From contig DISB01000017.1 in the NCBI GenBank assembly GCA_002421685.1, forward strand, positions 97,169 through 161,168: a DNA stretch of 64,000 nt. Reading direction: 5' to 3'. Source of the stretch: Bacteroidetes bacterium UBA6221 (lineage in GTDB: Bacteria > Bacteroidota > Bacteroidia > Chitinophagales > Chitinophagaceae). Below, one piece after another: positions 41,699-50,456 of this stretch (position 1 is the first letter of the stretch; every line of letters begins with the position of its first letter). A program made the position numbers and the translations under genes. The notes under the pieces were generated by a model that made no database searches, had not been told where the DNA came from, and saw only the letters and a list, made by a program, of their open reading frames with translations.

Positions 41699-42804
41699 GT
41701 CTCCGTCGCCAGTATTTGCCGCATTTGCTGTTTGTATGTTTCTATGTTGAATTTATTCCTTACATATTCTTTGCCTGCTGTAGCATATTGTTTGCGTAAT
41801 GTATTGTCAAACGCTAAAGTCAATATGGCGTCTCTCATAGCATTAATATCTTTCACAGGTACAGTAATACCTGTGCGCCCGTGTTCAACTATTTCCTCCG
41901 GTCCCCCGCAACGTGTGGCAATAAGGGGCGTGCCGTAAAATGCCGCCTCAAGGCAAGTCATAGAAAAAGATTCCGCTTCCGAAAAGTTGAGCACAATATC
42001 AGCTTCTTTTATGGACTCCTCAACATTACTGTTGAACGGAGCAAATTGAACTGCATCCCCAAGGCCAAGTTCTTTGGAGTGCTGTTCTAATTTGTATTTA
42101 AACTCTTTGTTCTTGTCCAGTCCCATATCCCCGCCCATAAAGATGAGCCTGATGTTTTTATTTTGCTCGTATGCCGGCGCAAAAGCATCCAGCGCGGCAT
42201 CCTGTCCTTTGCCCTGTATATAGTTGGCAAGGTATAATATGGATATAGTGTCTTTTGCTGCATAGTCCTTTGCAGGCAAATTTTCAGTGAGTTGTACGGG
42301 GTCATACACTCTCATAGCTTTGGCGTGTGCAGGTAGTTGCTTCAGCACGGTATCCGATACCGCAATTACCCTGTGCGAATATCTCAACCCACAGCTTACC
42401 CAAAGTTTACGCAATGGGCCGGGCATTACAGAGGGCAGAAACCGGACATAGGTCAGTAGCTTTCCTTTGAAACCAAATATCCTGGACATAGCCCCCAGCA
42501 GGTTGTAAAAGTCGTTCACCTGCACTGCATCCACCTGTTCTTTTCGTATAATGTTCAGCAGGCTGAAAGTATTACGCAATAAAGCAAATGGATATAGCAA
42601 TAAAACTCCGATAGAACGTTTGATCTCTACCATGGGTAGGGTATATACAGTTATCCCTTTCCCCTTTAATAAAGGTATGAGTGTGCTATTGTTGTTCAGC
42701 ACAAAAACGAACCTGTGTTCAGTTGATAATAGTACAGCCTCATTCAGGGCGCATTTGAATGCACCTGTAAAAGCTGTTGAATTATCTATTATCAGTATCG
42801 TCAC
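41695..42804 (-). CDS. Glycosyltransferase family 4
   Basis: A 369-residue GT-B enzyme. The donor-binding region reads DIVLNFSEAESFSMTCLEAA followed by GTPLIATRCGGPEEIV and GRTGITVPVKDINAMRDAI. The N-terminal half has VDAVQVNDFYNLLGAMSRIFG and SHRVIAVSDTVLKQLP. The specificity is unknown. It is translationally coupled to the downstream gene (4-base overlap) and starts 7 bases after the previous one, as expected in a polysaccharide operon. Confidence 0.9.
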   Translation of the reverse strand: MTILIIDNSTAFTGAFKCALNEAVLLSTEHRFVFVLNNNSTLIPLLKGKGITVYTLPMVEIKRSIGVLLLYPFALLRNTFSLLNIIRKEQVDAVQVNDFYNLLGAMSRIFGFKGKLLTYVRFLPSVMPGPLRKLWVSCGLRYSHRVIAVSDTVLKQLPAHAKAMRVYDPVQLTENLPAKDYAAKDTISILYLANYIQGKGQDAALDAFAPAYEQNKNIRLIFMGGDMGLDKNKEFKYKLEQHSKELGLGDAVQFAPFNSNVEESIKEADIVLNFSEAESFSMTCLEAAFYGTPLIATRCGGPEEIVEHGRTGITVPVKDINAMRDAILTLAFDNTLRKQYATAGKEYVRNKFNIETYKQQMRQILATET

Positions 42805-42811
42805 GCTCGTT

Positions 42812-44020
42812 TTATTTTTCTATTACCTGTCGCCACTCTTCCAGCAGCGTATCCAAAGTAAAGCGTTTTGTCAGTTTATTGAACTCTTCTGCGGACGGAG
42901 CAGGGCTATCCAGCCAGTAATTGATTTCATCCGTCCACTGGCTGACAATATCTTCGGTAATATCATGCAGCAAGGGCAGTAGCGTGCCCACAGGGGTGCG
43001 TATAGCCCGTGTTATAGGCTCGTGGCCAAGTCCTTCTACATGCAATATCTCCCGCGGGCCTGTGGGGCAGTCGGTACTCACTACCGGTTTGTTACATATC
43101 AATGCTTCCGCCAGCACGTTTGGAAATCCTTCCCAGGATGAGGAAAGTGCGAATAATGTGCTGTGTTTGTAATACTTAAAAGCGTTTTTCTGAAATCCCA
43201 TAAAGTAGATGTCCGCTTCTTCATATTTGCCTGCCCAGTTACATACCTTCAAACCCAGGCTCGCCCCAAGTGCTTCCAAATCTGAATGTAGCTCTCCGTC
43301 ACCCAATATCATCAGCCTTGCATCTGCATGTTCTTTTACTCGCTTCAGTATTCTTATCAGTTTATCATGCTCTTTCGCTACATGCAACCTGCCCGAAGTA
43401 ATGATAACCTGTTTCGAAAATATCTTTTCTTCGCCGGCAGTTAACGGTTGGTTGGCGTTTTCCAGTATTTCTTCTACCTCATAGAAGTTGAAAATTATTT
43501 TCAGTTTACCGTAGCTGATATTGAAATAGGTATGAAGTTCCTCAGCAAGGGCCTGTGTTACACAAACTATGGTATCCGCCCGTTTGTACAGGAAAGGTAT
43601 CAATGCCTTTTTACGCACAGTACCCATCCATCCGCTTATTACTTTGTCAAACATCTTGGAACCCCTGATGCTCAGTACTACTTTTTCCCTTCCTTTGGTC
43701 AATACATTCACATAGTCGGGCCCTTCCAGGAAGCTGATGGATACATCAATTTTGTATTCCTTTTTAATCTGCTTTATGCGTTTCAATCTATATCTCCAGG
43801 CGCCTATCTTTTGTATGGCATTGCTGCTCTCGGGCGGGTCTACAAAAATTACTTCTTTGCAGGTTTTATAATACTGTATCCTGTCTTTGCCCGAGAGTAA
43901 GCACAGCACTACATTATACCCAGCTTGCTCCAGGTGGTAGCTCAGCAGGGAGATGGAGCGCTCTGCGCCCCCTTTGCCCAGTTCTGAGCCTAAGAGTAAT
44001 ATGTTTTTTTTACCTGCCAT
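42812..44020 (-). CDS. Glycosyltransferase family 4
   Basis: A 402-residue GT-B enzyme. It begins KNILLLGSELGKGGAERSIS (glycine-rich acceptor loop GGAERS, common in GT4 enzymes of capsule loci), with VCVTQALAEELH, then VIITSGRLHVAKEHDKLIRI, LMILGDGELHSDLEAL, ALSSSWEGFPNVLAEALICN and VVSTDCPTGPREIL. The last motifs match GalNAc/GlcNAc-adding enzymes such as PglJ/PglH-like GT4s, but specificity cannot be stated. Its start overlaps the end of the preceding gene by 11 bases. Confidence 0.9.
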   Translation of the reverse strand: MAGKKNILLLGSELGKGGAERSISLLSYHLEQAGYNVVLCLLSGKDRIQYYKTCKEVIFVDPPESSNAIQKIGAWRYRLKRIKQIKKEYKIDVSISFLEGPDYVNVLTKGREKVVLSIRGSKMFDKVISGWMGTVRKKALIPFLYKRADTIVCVTQALAEELHTYFNISYGKLKIIFNFYEVEEILENANQPLTAGEEKIFSKQVIITSGRLHVAKEHDKLIRILKRVKEHADARLMILGDGELHSDLEALGASLGLKVCNWAGKYEEADIYFMGFQKNAFKYYKHSTLFALSSSWEGFPNVLAEALICNKPVVSTDCPTGPREILHVEGLGHEPITRAIRTPVGTLLPLLHDITEDIVSQWTDEINYWLDSPAPSAEEFNKLTKRFTLDTLLEEWRQVIEK

Positions 44021-45218
44021 TTAATTCGTTTGCTAAATAATCACTTACTTCTTTGATGAAACCTTCAAAACTGTAATTATCCATATTTTCTTTCGCGTTC
44101 AGTCCTATATCGGCATTTTCTTTCCTGTTAGTATAAGCCCAAAGTATTTTTTCTTTTATGGCTTGTGCATCTCTTATAGGCACTATATATCCGCCTCCTT
44201 TTCCGCGGCCTATCAGTTCGCTGGAGCCGGCATTATCCGTAATAAGTACAGGCACAGCATAATGCGCTGCCTCCAATGCGGAAACAGGCGCTCCGTCTGT
44301 CAGGCTGGGCGCTGCAAACAAGTCCAGTTGTTGCATAAAACCTGCTATATCCGTCACCTGCCCCAGGAATTTTACTTTGGTGAGATTGCTGAAACGTTTT
44401 TTTACATATTCATCTACAATAGGGTGGAGTGGACCGCCAATCAATAGTTCTACGTCCGCATCCTCATTTTCTTTTATTATTTCTTCCCACGCCTCCAGTA
44501 AATAATGCAGCCCTTTTAATACAACGGTATAAGCAAGGTATCCAACAACGAATTTTCCGCTCGCAGGTTTTCTTTTGCTAACATCGTAAGCCGGGAAGTC
44601 GGGCGTCATATGCCCGGTCATATTCAGGTTCACCCCTTTGAAGACCCGGGACGTAGCGTATGTTTTATAGGCGGTCGGCAGCGAGCCAATTACCACGTCC
44701 AGGTGCTGCATGGTACCATTAAAATATTTGTTCCTCCTGTCGTATGTGTACGAATCTATTTCAGTAGCCCCTAGTTTTTTATTTTCTTCGCTTACTATAT
44801 CATACATATAGTTGTCCTCCGGTGTGCCGGACAACAGTATGGTTTTAATGCCGAGTTGTTTCGCTTTCCTGAATGTGCGTTTCAGGTAGGGGTGTGTAGC
44901 GAATACTATATCTATTGAGTTATCAATTTTTTTAGCGCAGAACCAGTCAAACAATCGCTCCTGCAGAAAACGAAACCTATGTGTTTTGAAGTTGAAAATA
45001 TTGTTCAGCTTGTTCAGGATAAACAGGTAATACCTGGAAAAGAACGATACAGGCTCGCTGGGAAATGGTGTTTCAAATTTCCCTTTCGAGTGCACCACGA
45101 AAGTTTTCAGCAATCCCCGGCGGTGCAGTTCTTTCGACAGGATATATCCGAGCCTGGCCATACCTTGCCCGCTGGTAGCGGTGAGCGATTGAAATGAAAC
45201 GACCATTACTTTGCCCAT
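44010..45218 (-). CDS. Glycosyltransferase, GT4-like (paralog A of a tandem pair)
   Basis: A 402-residue GT-B enzyme whose first 95 residues closely match those of the next upstream gene: shared VVSFQSLTA, GRGLLK-type and ETPFPSEPVS segments and SRYYLFILNKLN. Donor-domain features are VVLKGLHYLLEAWEEIIKE, ELLIGGPLHPIVDEYVKKR, APSLTDGAPVSALEAAHYAV and PVLITDNAGSSELIGRGKGG. The pair clearly arose by tandem duplication and probably adds similar or identical sugars in sequence. It is on the minus strand within the polysaccharide operon, three bases from the paralog. Confidence 0.88.
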   Translation of the reverse strand: MGKVMVVSFQSLTATSGQGMARLGYILSKELHRRGLLKTFVVHSKGKFETPFPSEPVSFFSRYYLFILNKLNNIFNFKTHRFRFLQERLFDWFCAKKIDNSIDIVFATHPYLKRTFRKAKQLGIKTILLSGTPEDNYMYDIVSEENKKLGATEIDSYTYDRRNKYFNGTMQHLDVVIGSLPTAYKTYATSRVFKGVNLNMTGHMTPDFPAYDVSKRKPASGKFVVGYLAYTVVLKGLHYLLEAWEEIIKENEDADVELLIGGPLHPIVDEYVKKRFSNLTKVKFLGQVTDIAGFMQQLDLFAAPSLTDGAPVSALEAAHYAVPVLITDNAGSSELIGRGKGGGYIVPIRDAQAIKEKILWAYTNRKENADIGLNAKENMDNYSFEGFIKEVSDYLANELNGR

Positions 45219-45221
45219 AGC

Positions 45222-46439
45222 TTATTGTTTCTGTTCCTCCAATTTTTGTTCAAGATAATCCGTGACTTTGATAATAAATTCTTTCATGTTGTAATCGTCC
45301 AGTAGTTCTTTTCCTGTCTTACCCATTTGCTTCGCTGCCTCTCTGTTGTGGTAGCTCCACAATATAGCTTCCTTAATGGCGGCGGCATCCCGTATCGGGA
45401 TTATTTTACAGCCACCCTCTTTCCTGCCCAGCAGTTCTGCCGAGCCGCAATTTTCTGTCAGCACTACTGGAATTCCGTAATGCGCTGCCTCAAGAGCCAC
45501 ATAGGGGCCGGCATCGGTCAGGCTAGGTACTACGCACAGGTCTTTAGTTTCAAGCATAGTAGTCACATCCTCTACTCTTCCATGATGCTGCACGTTTCTT
45601 AACTTCCTGAAACGGGTATCCAGGTATTCTTTCAATGCCTCGTCGATGCGCCCTATAATATGCAGGTGTAATTGATTATTCTCCTGCTGTTCCATTATTT
45701 GCCTCCATGCTTCCAGCAGGTATTGCAGCCCTTTCAGGGGCACTGTCGTAGCGATATATACGACATTGAATGTATCACTGGTAGGTTTCACCTTATATTC
45801 ATAAGGTTTAAAGTCCGGTTTCAGATGCCCGTTAAGTTTTATTACTTCATGAGCCTTGCCTGTATCGATATACGACTCATATACGGTAGGGTAAGTGCAA
45901 AGTACTGTATCCACGTACCCTATTGAGTCATTATATAGTTTGATCCTTGGAGCGTAAGTATAAGGTTCCGGCCTTGTAATGCCCAATTTCGTGTTCTCTT
46001 CTGATACAATTTTATAGATATAATTCTCCTCATGATTAGCAGGGACGTAAATGATTTTTATGCCCATTTTTTTTGCTTTCGCAAAAGTCCTTTTCATATG
46101 GGCATTGGTTGTGAACAGTATGTCGATATCAGGGGTGATGTGCGCCCGGCATTGTATATCATACAAATGTTCCTGTATCAGCCTGAACTTGTAATCAGGC
46201 ATTTTAATATACCTGTTCAGCTTGTTAAGTATAAACAGGTAATACCGCGACCAGCGTGATACAGGTTCACTCGGGAAAGGAGTTTCGTATTTACCTTTCG
46301 AGGAAACAATAAATTTTTTTAGTAAACCACGTTTGTGGAGCTGTTCAGAGACATAATAGCCCAGCTTAGCCATGCCGCCACCACTCTTAGCCGTCAGCGA
46401 CTGGAATGAAACAACTAATATTTTTTCTTGTCTGCTCAT
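45222..46439 (-). CDS. Glycosyltransferase, GT4-like (paralog B of a tandem pair)
   Basis: A 405-residue GT-B enzyme, tandem paralog of the downstream gene. The donor domain has VPLKGLQYLLEAWRQIMEQ, HLHIIGRIDEALKEYLDTR, VPSLTDAGPYVALEAAHYGI and PVVLTENCGSAELLGRKEGG. Compared with its paralog the segment around residues 100-200 has diverged most, which fits a change in acceptor. The start codon overlaps the end of the deacetylase-like gene by 4 bases. Confidence 0.88.
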   Translation of the reverse strand: MSRQEKILVVSFQSLTAKSGGGMAKLGYYVSEQLHKRGLLKKFIVSSKGKYETPFPSEPVSRWSRYYLFILNKLNRYIKMPDYKFRLIQEHLYDIQCRAHITPDIDILFTTNAHMKRTFAKAKKMGIKIIYVPANHEENYIYKIVSEENTKLGITRPEPYTYAPRIKLYNDSIGYVDTVLCTYPTVYESYIDTGKAHEVIKLNGHLKPDFKPYEYKVKPTSDTFNVVYIATTVPLKGLQYLLEAWRQIMEQQENNQLHLHIIGRIDEALKEYLDTRFRKLRNVQHHGRVEDVTTMLETKDLCVVPSLTDAGPYVALEAAHYGIPVVLTENCGSAELLGRKEGGCKIIPIRDAAAIKEAILWSYHNREAAKQMGKTGKELLDDYNMKEFIIKVTDYLEQKLEEQKQ

Positions 46440-47320
46440 TTCAGCATTTCAGATAAAGACATTTTTTGCACCCTGTATTTAGACACATAGTCCAGGAAGT
46501 CTATCAGCACCTGCTTCATAGTCAGTTTCTCATCATATACCATCGGGTAGTCAAACTCCACATAATGGGTGGACAGCACGAAATCGCCATCGTATTTCCG
46601 TACCATATCGAAATCGTATTTTAGTTCGTCTAAGCGTGTTGTAGGCTGCAATGGATAGTGGTAGGCTATCTCATTGTGATTTTTATACCGCAGTACGCGC
46701 GGGTAGTCGGCGTCTCTGTGCAGCAATTTAAAGGATAGTTGTTTGCCGATATTGAACAGCCCCTTCAGGTTCTTTTCCTTTTTGTAAAACGGTATGCCGC
46801 CTCCGCATAAATTAAGCCCGGTGTCTAATACCGATTTGTATCCGGCTTCGCTCAGCAGGTTCTGTGGAGGTGTAAATACGGTAATTTTTGCATCAAATAG
46901 TTTATCAAGATGTGTAATCTCGGCTTTTATCTCACCGGCCAGGTAGCGGCTGGTGTAATATTCAGCCCCCAGCACGTAGTTGTTGCTCCTGCTTTCCGGC
47001 GGTACGGGGTCGCCATTCCTGTGGTGTTTGGCATGAAAAGATATATCCAGTTTACCTGCGGCAATTTTCTCTTTCAGAAAAGATACCAACAACTCATTTT
47101 TTTCTATGGGATGAATAATATCATCTGCTTTCCACGCTTCCCAGTCTGTACCTTGTTTGTCTTTATATATCTGGTGTACCCAATATAACCAGTTGCCTTT
47201 TACTTTGGATATAAGGCTGAGTGTGGGCGGGAAATCATTCCACACCTGGCTGTAGCAGTTTTCCAGTTCTTCCGGTTGTGTGTAATAATTGGTATCATCG
47301 TCCCTTATGGCAAACCTCAT
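46436..47320 (-). CDS. Divergent polysaccharide deacetylase (CE4/NodB-like)
   Basis: A 294-residue protein with no signal peptide. The opening FAIRDDDTNYY supplies a catalytic aspartate pair (D7-D9 region), and DISFHAKHHRNGD supplies H96-x3-H100, together forming the Asp-His-His metal site of CE4 deacetylases; a later FVLSTHYVEFDYP could give the last motif. Overall similarity to classical NodB domains is weak, so this is a divergent member. As it lacks an export signal it probably acts on a lipid-linked or nucleotide-linked sugar in the cytoplasm. It lies between glycosyltransferase genes, overlapping the next by 4 bases. Confidence 0.68.
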   Translation of the reverse strand: MRFAIRDDDTNYYTQPEELENCYSQVWNDFPPTLSLISKVKGNWLYWVHQIYKDKQGTDWEAWKADDIIHPIEKNELLVSFLKEKIAAGKLDISFHAKHHRNGDPVPPESRSNNYVLGAEYYTSRYLAGEIKAEITHLDKLFDAKITVFTPPQNLLSEAGYKSVLDTGLNLCGGGIPFYKKEKNLKGLFNIGKQLSFKLLHRDADYPRVLRYKNHNEIAYHYPLQPTTRLDELKYDFDMVRKYDGDFVLSTHYVEFDYPMVYDEKLTMKQVLIDFLDYVSKYRVQKMSLSEMLK

Positions 47321-47327
47321 AGCTCTG

Positions 47328-48533
47328 TTATTTATGGTGTTGATTTATCGCGTTTTGATAAACTGCCGTATAAGCCTCAACACATTTCTTCATATCAAAC
47401 ATGCGGTAGCATATCGCTGCATTAGATTGATGCTCCCTGTACAGTTCGTTATCAGCCAGGTATTTACTCATCGCTTCACTTATTGATGAAGAATCAACTT
47501 TGCCATCTTTAACAGGTACGATAATACCGGCGGGATTGTTCTGCTGTCCTGTCATATTCACAATCTCTCCCGCATCACTGGCTATTACGGGTATGTTGCA
47601 ATACAGGTATTCTATAATCACCGTAGGCAGGCTTTCAGAAGGATATGTGGATGGCAATAACCCCACGTCGAAAATATTTATCCAGTTGATAGGGTTGTCA
47701 GCATGGCCTGTAAAATGTATCTGTTCCCGGGAGCTGTATTTTTCTTTCAATGCAGATATATATTCTCCCGAGCCTGTAAGCACCAGGTGTGCATTGGGCT
47801 TGTTCAGTAGCAGGAATGCGTCGATTGCTACCTGCCATCCTTTTTCAGGTATCCCGCGCGATACCATCCCGAATACAAAATCATCCTCACCTATACCAAG
47901 GCGCTTTCTCAATTCACCGCGCCCCTCAGTTATTTTACCCTCATACCCGTTGTATATCTTACTTACTTTCCCTTTTGTCTGCTCAGGAAATTCCGTGCCA
48001 AAAAAACTTACCTGCTTATCTGATATGCAAACCACGGCAGAGAGTTTGCCCAGGTTGTCTTTTGCTTTACGCAGGTAGTTGAGCAACGGTATGGCAATTC
48101 CTTTTTTTGTTTTCTCAAAAAACTGAAGGTAATCGCCGTGTATGGTATTAACAACCGGGATATATTGAGGATGAGCGACATCAAGACATAGGTTATCCAC
48201 CTTCAACAAGTGGCTGTGTATGATGTTTGTTTTTTGTTGTTGTATGAGTCTGTTCAGCGATTTCCTGATAAAAATATTCCTGGTGCTATAGTCAATACCC
48301 AGGCGAAAGAACAAACCGTCAACCTTACCCAATAATCCGGCCATTGGTATTTCAGCGGCAACTATTTCCACATCCGGCGCCAGTATCTTGCAGAGTTCCC
48401 GGTTCAGCAGGTGATTGTAAAAAACAAATACACGCGCATCATGGCCCTGTTGTTTCAGGGCCTGCGCCAGGCGAAGGATGAATGTTTCCGCTCCGCCGGG
48501 GTGTATTACTTCCGATGCCAGTATGATGTTCAT
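47328..48533 (-). CDS. Glycosyltransferase family 4
   Basis: A 401-residue GT-B enzyme. Features include VIHPGGAETFILRLAQALKQ at the N-terminus (GGAExF loop), NIIHSHLLKVDNLCLDVA, VVCISDKQVSFFG, DDFVFGMVSRGIPEKGWQVA, AHLVLTGSGEYISALKE and LPSTYPSESLPTVIIEYLYC followed by IPVIASDAGEIV. The donor-site glutamate lies in PSESLPTVIIEYL. The product is unknown. It overlaps the preceding GT2 gene by 4 bases. Confidence 0.9.
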   Translation of the reverse strand: MNIILASEVIHPGGAETFILRLAQALKQQGHDARVFVFYNHLLNRELCKILAPDVEIVAAEIPMAGLLGKVDGLFFRLGIDYSTRNIFIRKSLNRLIQQQKTNIIHSHLLKVDNLCLDVAHPQYIPVVNTIHGDYLQFFEKTKKGIAIPLLNYLRKAKDNLGKLSAVVCISDKQVSFFGTEFPEQTKGKVSKIYNGYEGKITEGRGELRKRLGIGEDDFVFGMVSRGIPEKGWQVAIDAFLLLNKPNAHLVLTGSGEYISALKEKYSSREQIHFTGHADNPINWINIFDVGLLPSTYPSESLPTVIIEYLYCNIPVIASDAGEIVNMTGQQNNPAGIIVPVKDGKVDSSSISEAMSKYLADNELYREHQSNAAICYRMFDMKKCVEAYTAVYQNAINQHHK

Positions 48534-49480
48534 CCCTTGCCTAAGTACCTGCTGCGTATATAATATAACAATGTCCTGTAACCGTCTATATCCGTCTTGC
48601 TCTGGCTAAAGTGTTTTTTCAACAGGTCTTTGGCCTGCGCCCAGTTCTTCTTATCTACTGCCTTTGCGGCCCACATGCCATAACGCTTGGCCATCAGTGG
48701 CTTGTTATTGAAAAGTTGCTGTTCAAACGCCAGGCCTTCCTCGGGTTTATCTTGTTCCAGCCAGTCCGTTCCTGTCTCTGTCACCAGCCTGTGCAACTCG
48801 GCTATCACGTCCTGGGCTATCAGTTTCCTTTTGTCATCCAGTACATTGGTTATCGAACCCGGATTGATACGGTAGTAATACAGGCAGCCTTTTAGGAAAT
48901 ATATAGGATACTTCTGCACGGCCTTAAAACTCCAGTAATGGTCATCGCCATATATCCCGCTGAAGTATTCGGGGAAATATCCCAGTTCATCAAACAGTTC
49001 CCTGCGCCACATCAGCCCCGGAAACCAGAACGGGTATTCCAGCGCGGGTTCGGTTATCAGGAAGTCTTCAGCGTATTTCTTTTCTTCATTTGGGTATAAC
49101 GGTTGGTCATCTACACCTATGGCACGGAAGGCACTGCTGCATATTTTTATTTCAGGATTTTTGATAAATACACTTACCTGCTTTTCAATCCTGTCAGGCG
49201 GGCACATATCGTCAGAGTCCAGTTGTGTCACCAGGTCGCCCGAAGCACGGCGCATGGCAGAGTTTTTGTTTTTTACATACCCCTGGTTCTGCTCCTGTAT
49301 GTATAGTTGTATGCGCGCGTCGGAAAGGTAGGGCTTGATCACCTCTACAGAATTGTCCTTCGACCTGTCGTCGCTTATTATCAGTTCCCAGTTGGTATAT
49401 GTCTGCGCCAATATGCATTCGATGGCCTTGCCAATGTAATGGCCGGTATTGTACGAACACATTATGATACTCACCTTCAT
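48530..49480 (-). CDS. Glycosyltransferase family 2 (paralog A)
   Basis: A 316-residue GT-A enzyme: KVSIIMCSYNTGHYIGKAIE, CILAQTYTNWELIISDDRSK, NSAMRRASGDLVTQLDSDDM (DxDD metal motif) and PFWFPGLMWRRELFDELGYF. The C-terminal 80 residues form a helical tail (AQAKDLLKKHFSQSKTDIDG, YRTLLYYIRSRYLGKG) shared with the next upstream gene, which identifies the two as paralogs. It is a cytoplasmic, inverting transferase of unknown specificity. Confidence 0.9.
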   Translation of the reverse strand: MKVSIIMCSYNTGHYIGKAIECILAQTYTNWELIISDDRSKDNSVEVIKPYLSDARIQLYIQEQNQGYVKNKNSAMRRASGDLVTQLDSDDMCPPDRIEKQVSVFIKNPEIKICSSAFRAIGVDDQPLYPNEEKKYAEDFLITEPALEYPFWFPGLMWRRELFDELGYFPEYFSGIYGDDHYWSFKAVQKYPIYFLKGCLYYYRINPGSITNVLDDKRKLIAQDVIAELHRLVTETGTDWLEQDKPEEGLAFEQQLFNNKPLMAKRYGMWAAKAVDKKNWAQAKDLLKKHFSQSKTDIDGYRTLLYYIRSRYLGKG

Positions 49481-49483
49481 ATA

Positions 49484-50437
49484 CTATACGTTGGTTTTTA
49501 TTTTCGACCTGAGCAGGTATAGCAGCGACTGATAATTTTTTATAAGCCCGGGGGATATACTAATCGCTTGTTTTAACAAGGACCATCCGTTTTTATATCG
49601 CCCATTGTCTATTTGTATGCAGGCGAACATCCTTACTTTATCAGCCAGGTAGTTTTTGTCATTCATCAGCTTCTGCTCATAATCTTTCAACGCCTCCATA
49701 TTCCCGTCCTTCAGCCAGTCGGTCCCCGTTTCTATACGCTGTTTTTTCAGGCACTTATATATGTCGAACGATATCAGCTTCCTCAGCCCTGCTTTGTCCG
49801 TCAGGTCTATGCTCCTGTGGTCTGAGTCGGGCCTGGCCAATACGAAGTAGAGGTATTCATCTAAATAATACCCTCCGTATTCGCCGATGATGCTCATGAT
49901 AAAATAATTATCATAGCTGGTTAACCTGTCCCAATAGAGGTGGTAGCCTGGTATGGTCTTCAGTATTTCTCTTTTGAACATGATGGTAGCCGGCGCCCAA
50001 TCTTCCTGGTCTATCTCTACTATCCCCGAGCCGGGTTGTTTAGGATATTCGGCCTCAGAATGTGCATAGTAAAACACGGAGTTGGTCATACAACAGCCTA
50101 CATTATAGTTGTCCAAAACGGTTGCCTGTTTTTCTATCCTCTGTGGGTCGCACCAGTCGTCAGAGTCCTGTATCATGATGTAGTCGCCCTTCGCTTCAAA
50201 GAACATCCTGTTGTAACAGAGCATTCCGCCAACGTTCACTTCGGTTGTCAGCACTCGTATCCTGCTGTCTTTAGCAGCCCAGCGGTTAATTATTTCCAGC
50301 GAGTTGTCAGTAGATGCATTATCACATACTATGCACTCAAAGTTGGTGTATGTCTGGTTCACTATATGCTCCAGGCATTTATCCAGGTATGGCGCGCAGT
50401 TGTAATTGGGTACTACTACTGATACAAGTTTGCTCAT
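49484..50437 (-). CDS. Glycosyltransferase family 2 (paralog B)
   Basis: A 317-residue GT-A enzyme: KLVSVVVPNYNCAPYLDKCL, QTYTNFECIVCDNASTDNSL, GDYIMIQDSDDWCDPQRIEK (DxDD) and ATIMFKREILKTIPGYHLYW. The C-terminal tail GWSLLKQAISISPGLIKNYQ then SLLYLLRSK matches that of the neighbouring GT2, and QRIETGTDWLKDG corresponds to VTETGTDWLEQDK there. Diverged tandem copies therefore. It is first of the glycosyltransferase block, 19 bases after the ABC transporter gene. Confidence 0.9.
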   Translation of the reverse strand: MSKLVSVVVPNYNCAPYLDKCLEHIVNQTYTNFECIVCDNASTDNSLEIINRWAAKDSRIRVLTTEVNVGGMLCYNRMFFEAKGDYIMIQDSDDWCDPQRIEKQATVLDNYNVGCCMTNSVFYYAHSEAEYPKQPGSGIVEIDQEDWAPATIMFKREILKTIPGYHLYWDRLTSYDNYFIMSIIGEYGGYYLDEYLYFVLARPDSDHRSIDLTDKAGLRKLISFDIYKCLKKQRIETGTDWLKDGNMEALKDYEQKLMNDKNYLADKVRMFACIQIDNGRYKNGWSLLKQAISISPGLIKNYQSLLYLLRSKIKTNV

Positions 50438-50456
50438 TTTTTTAAAATACGGTTAT

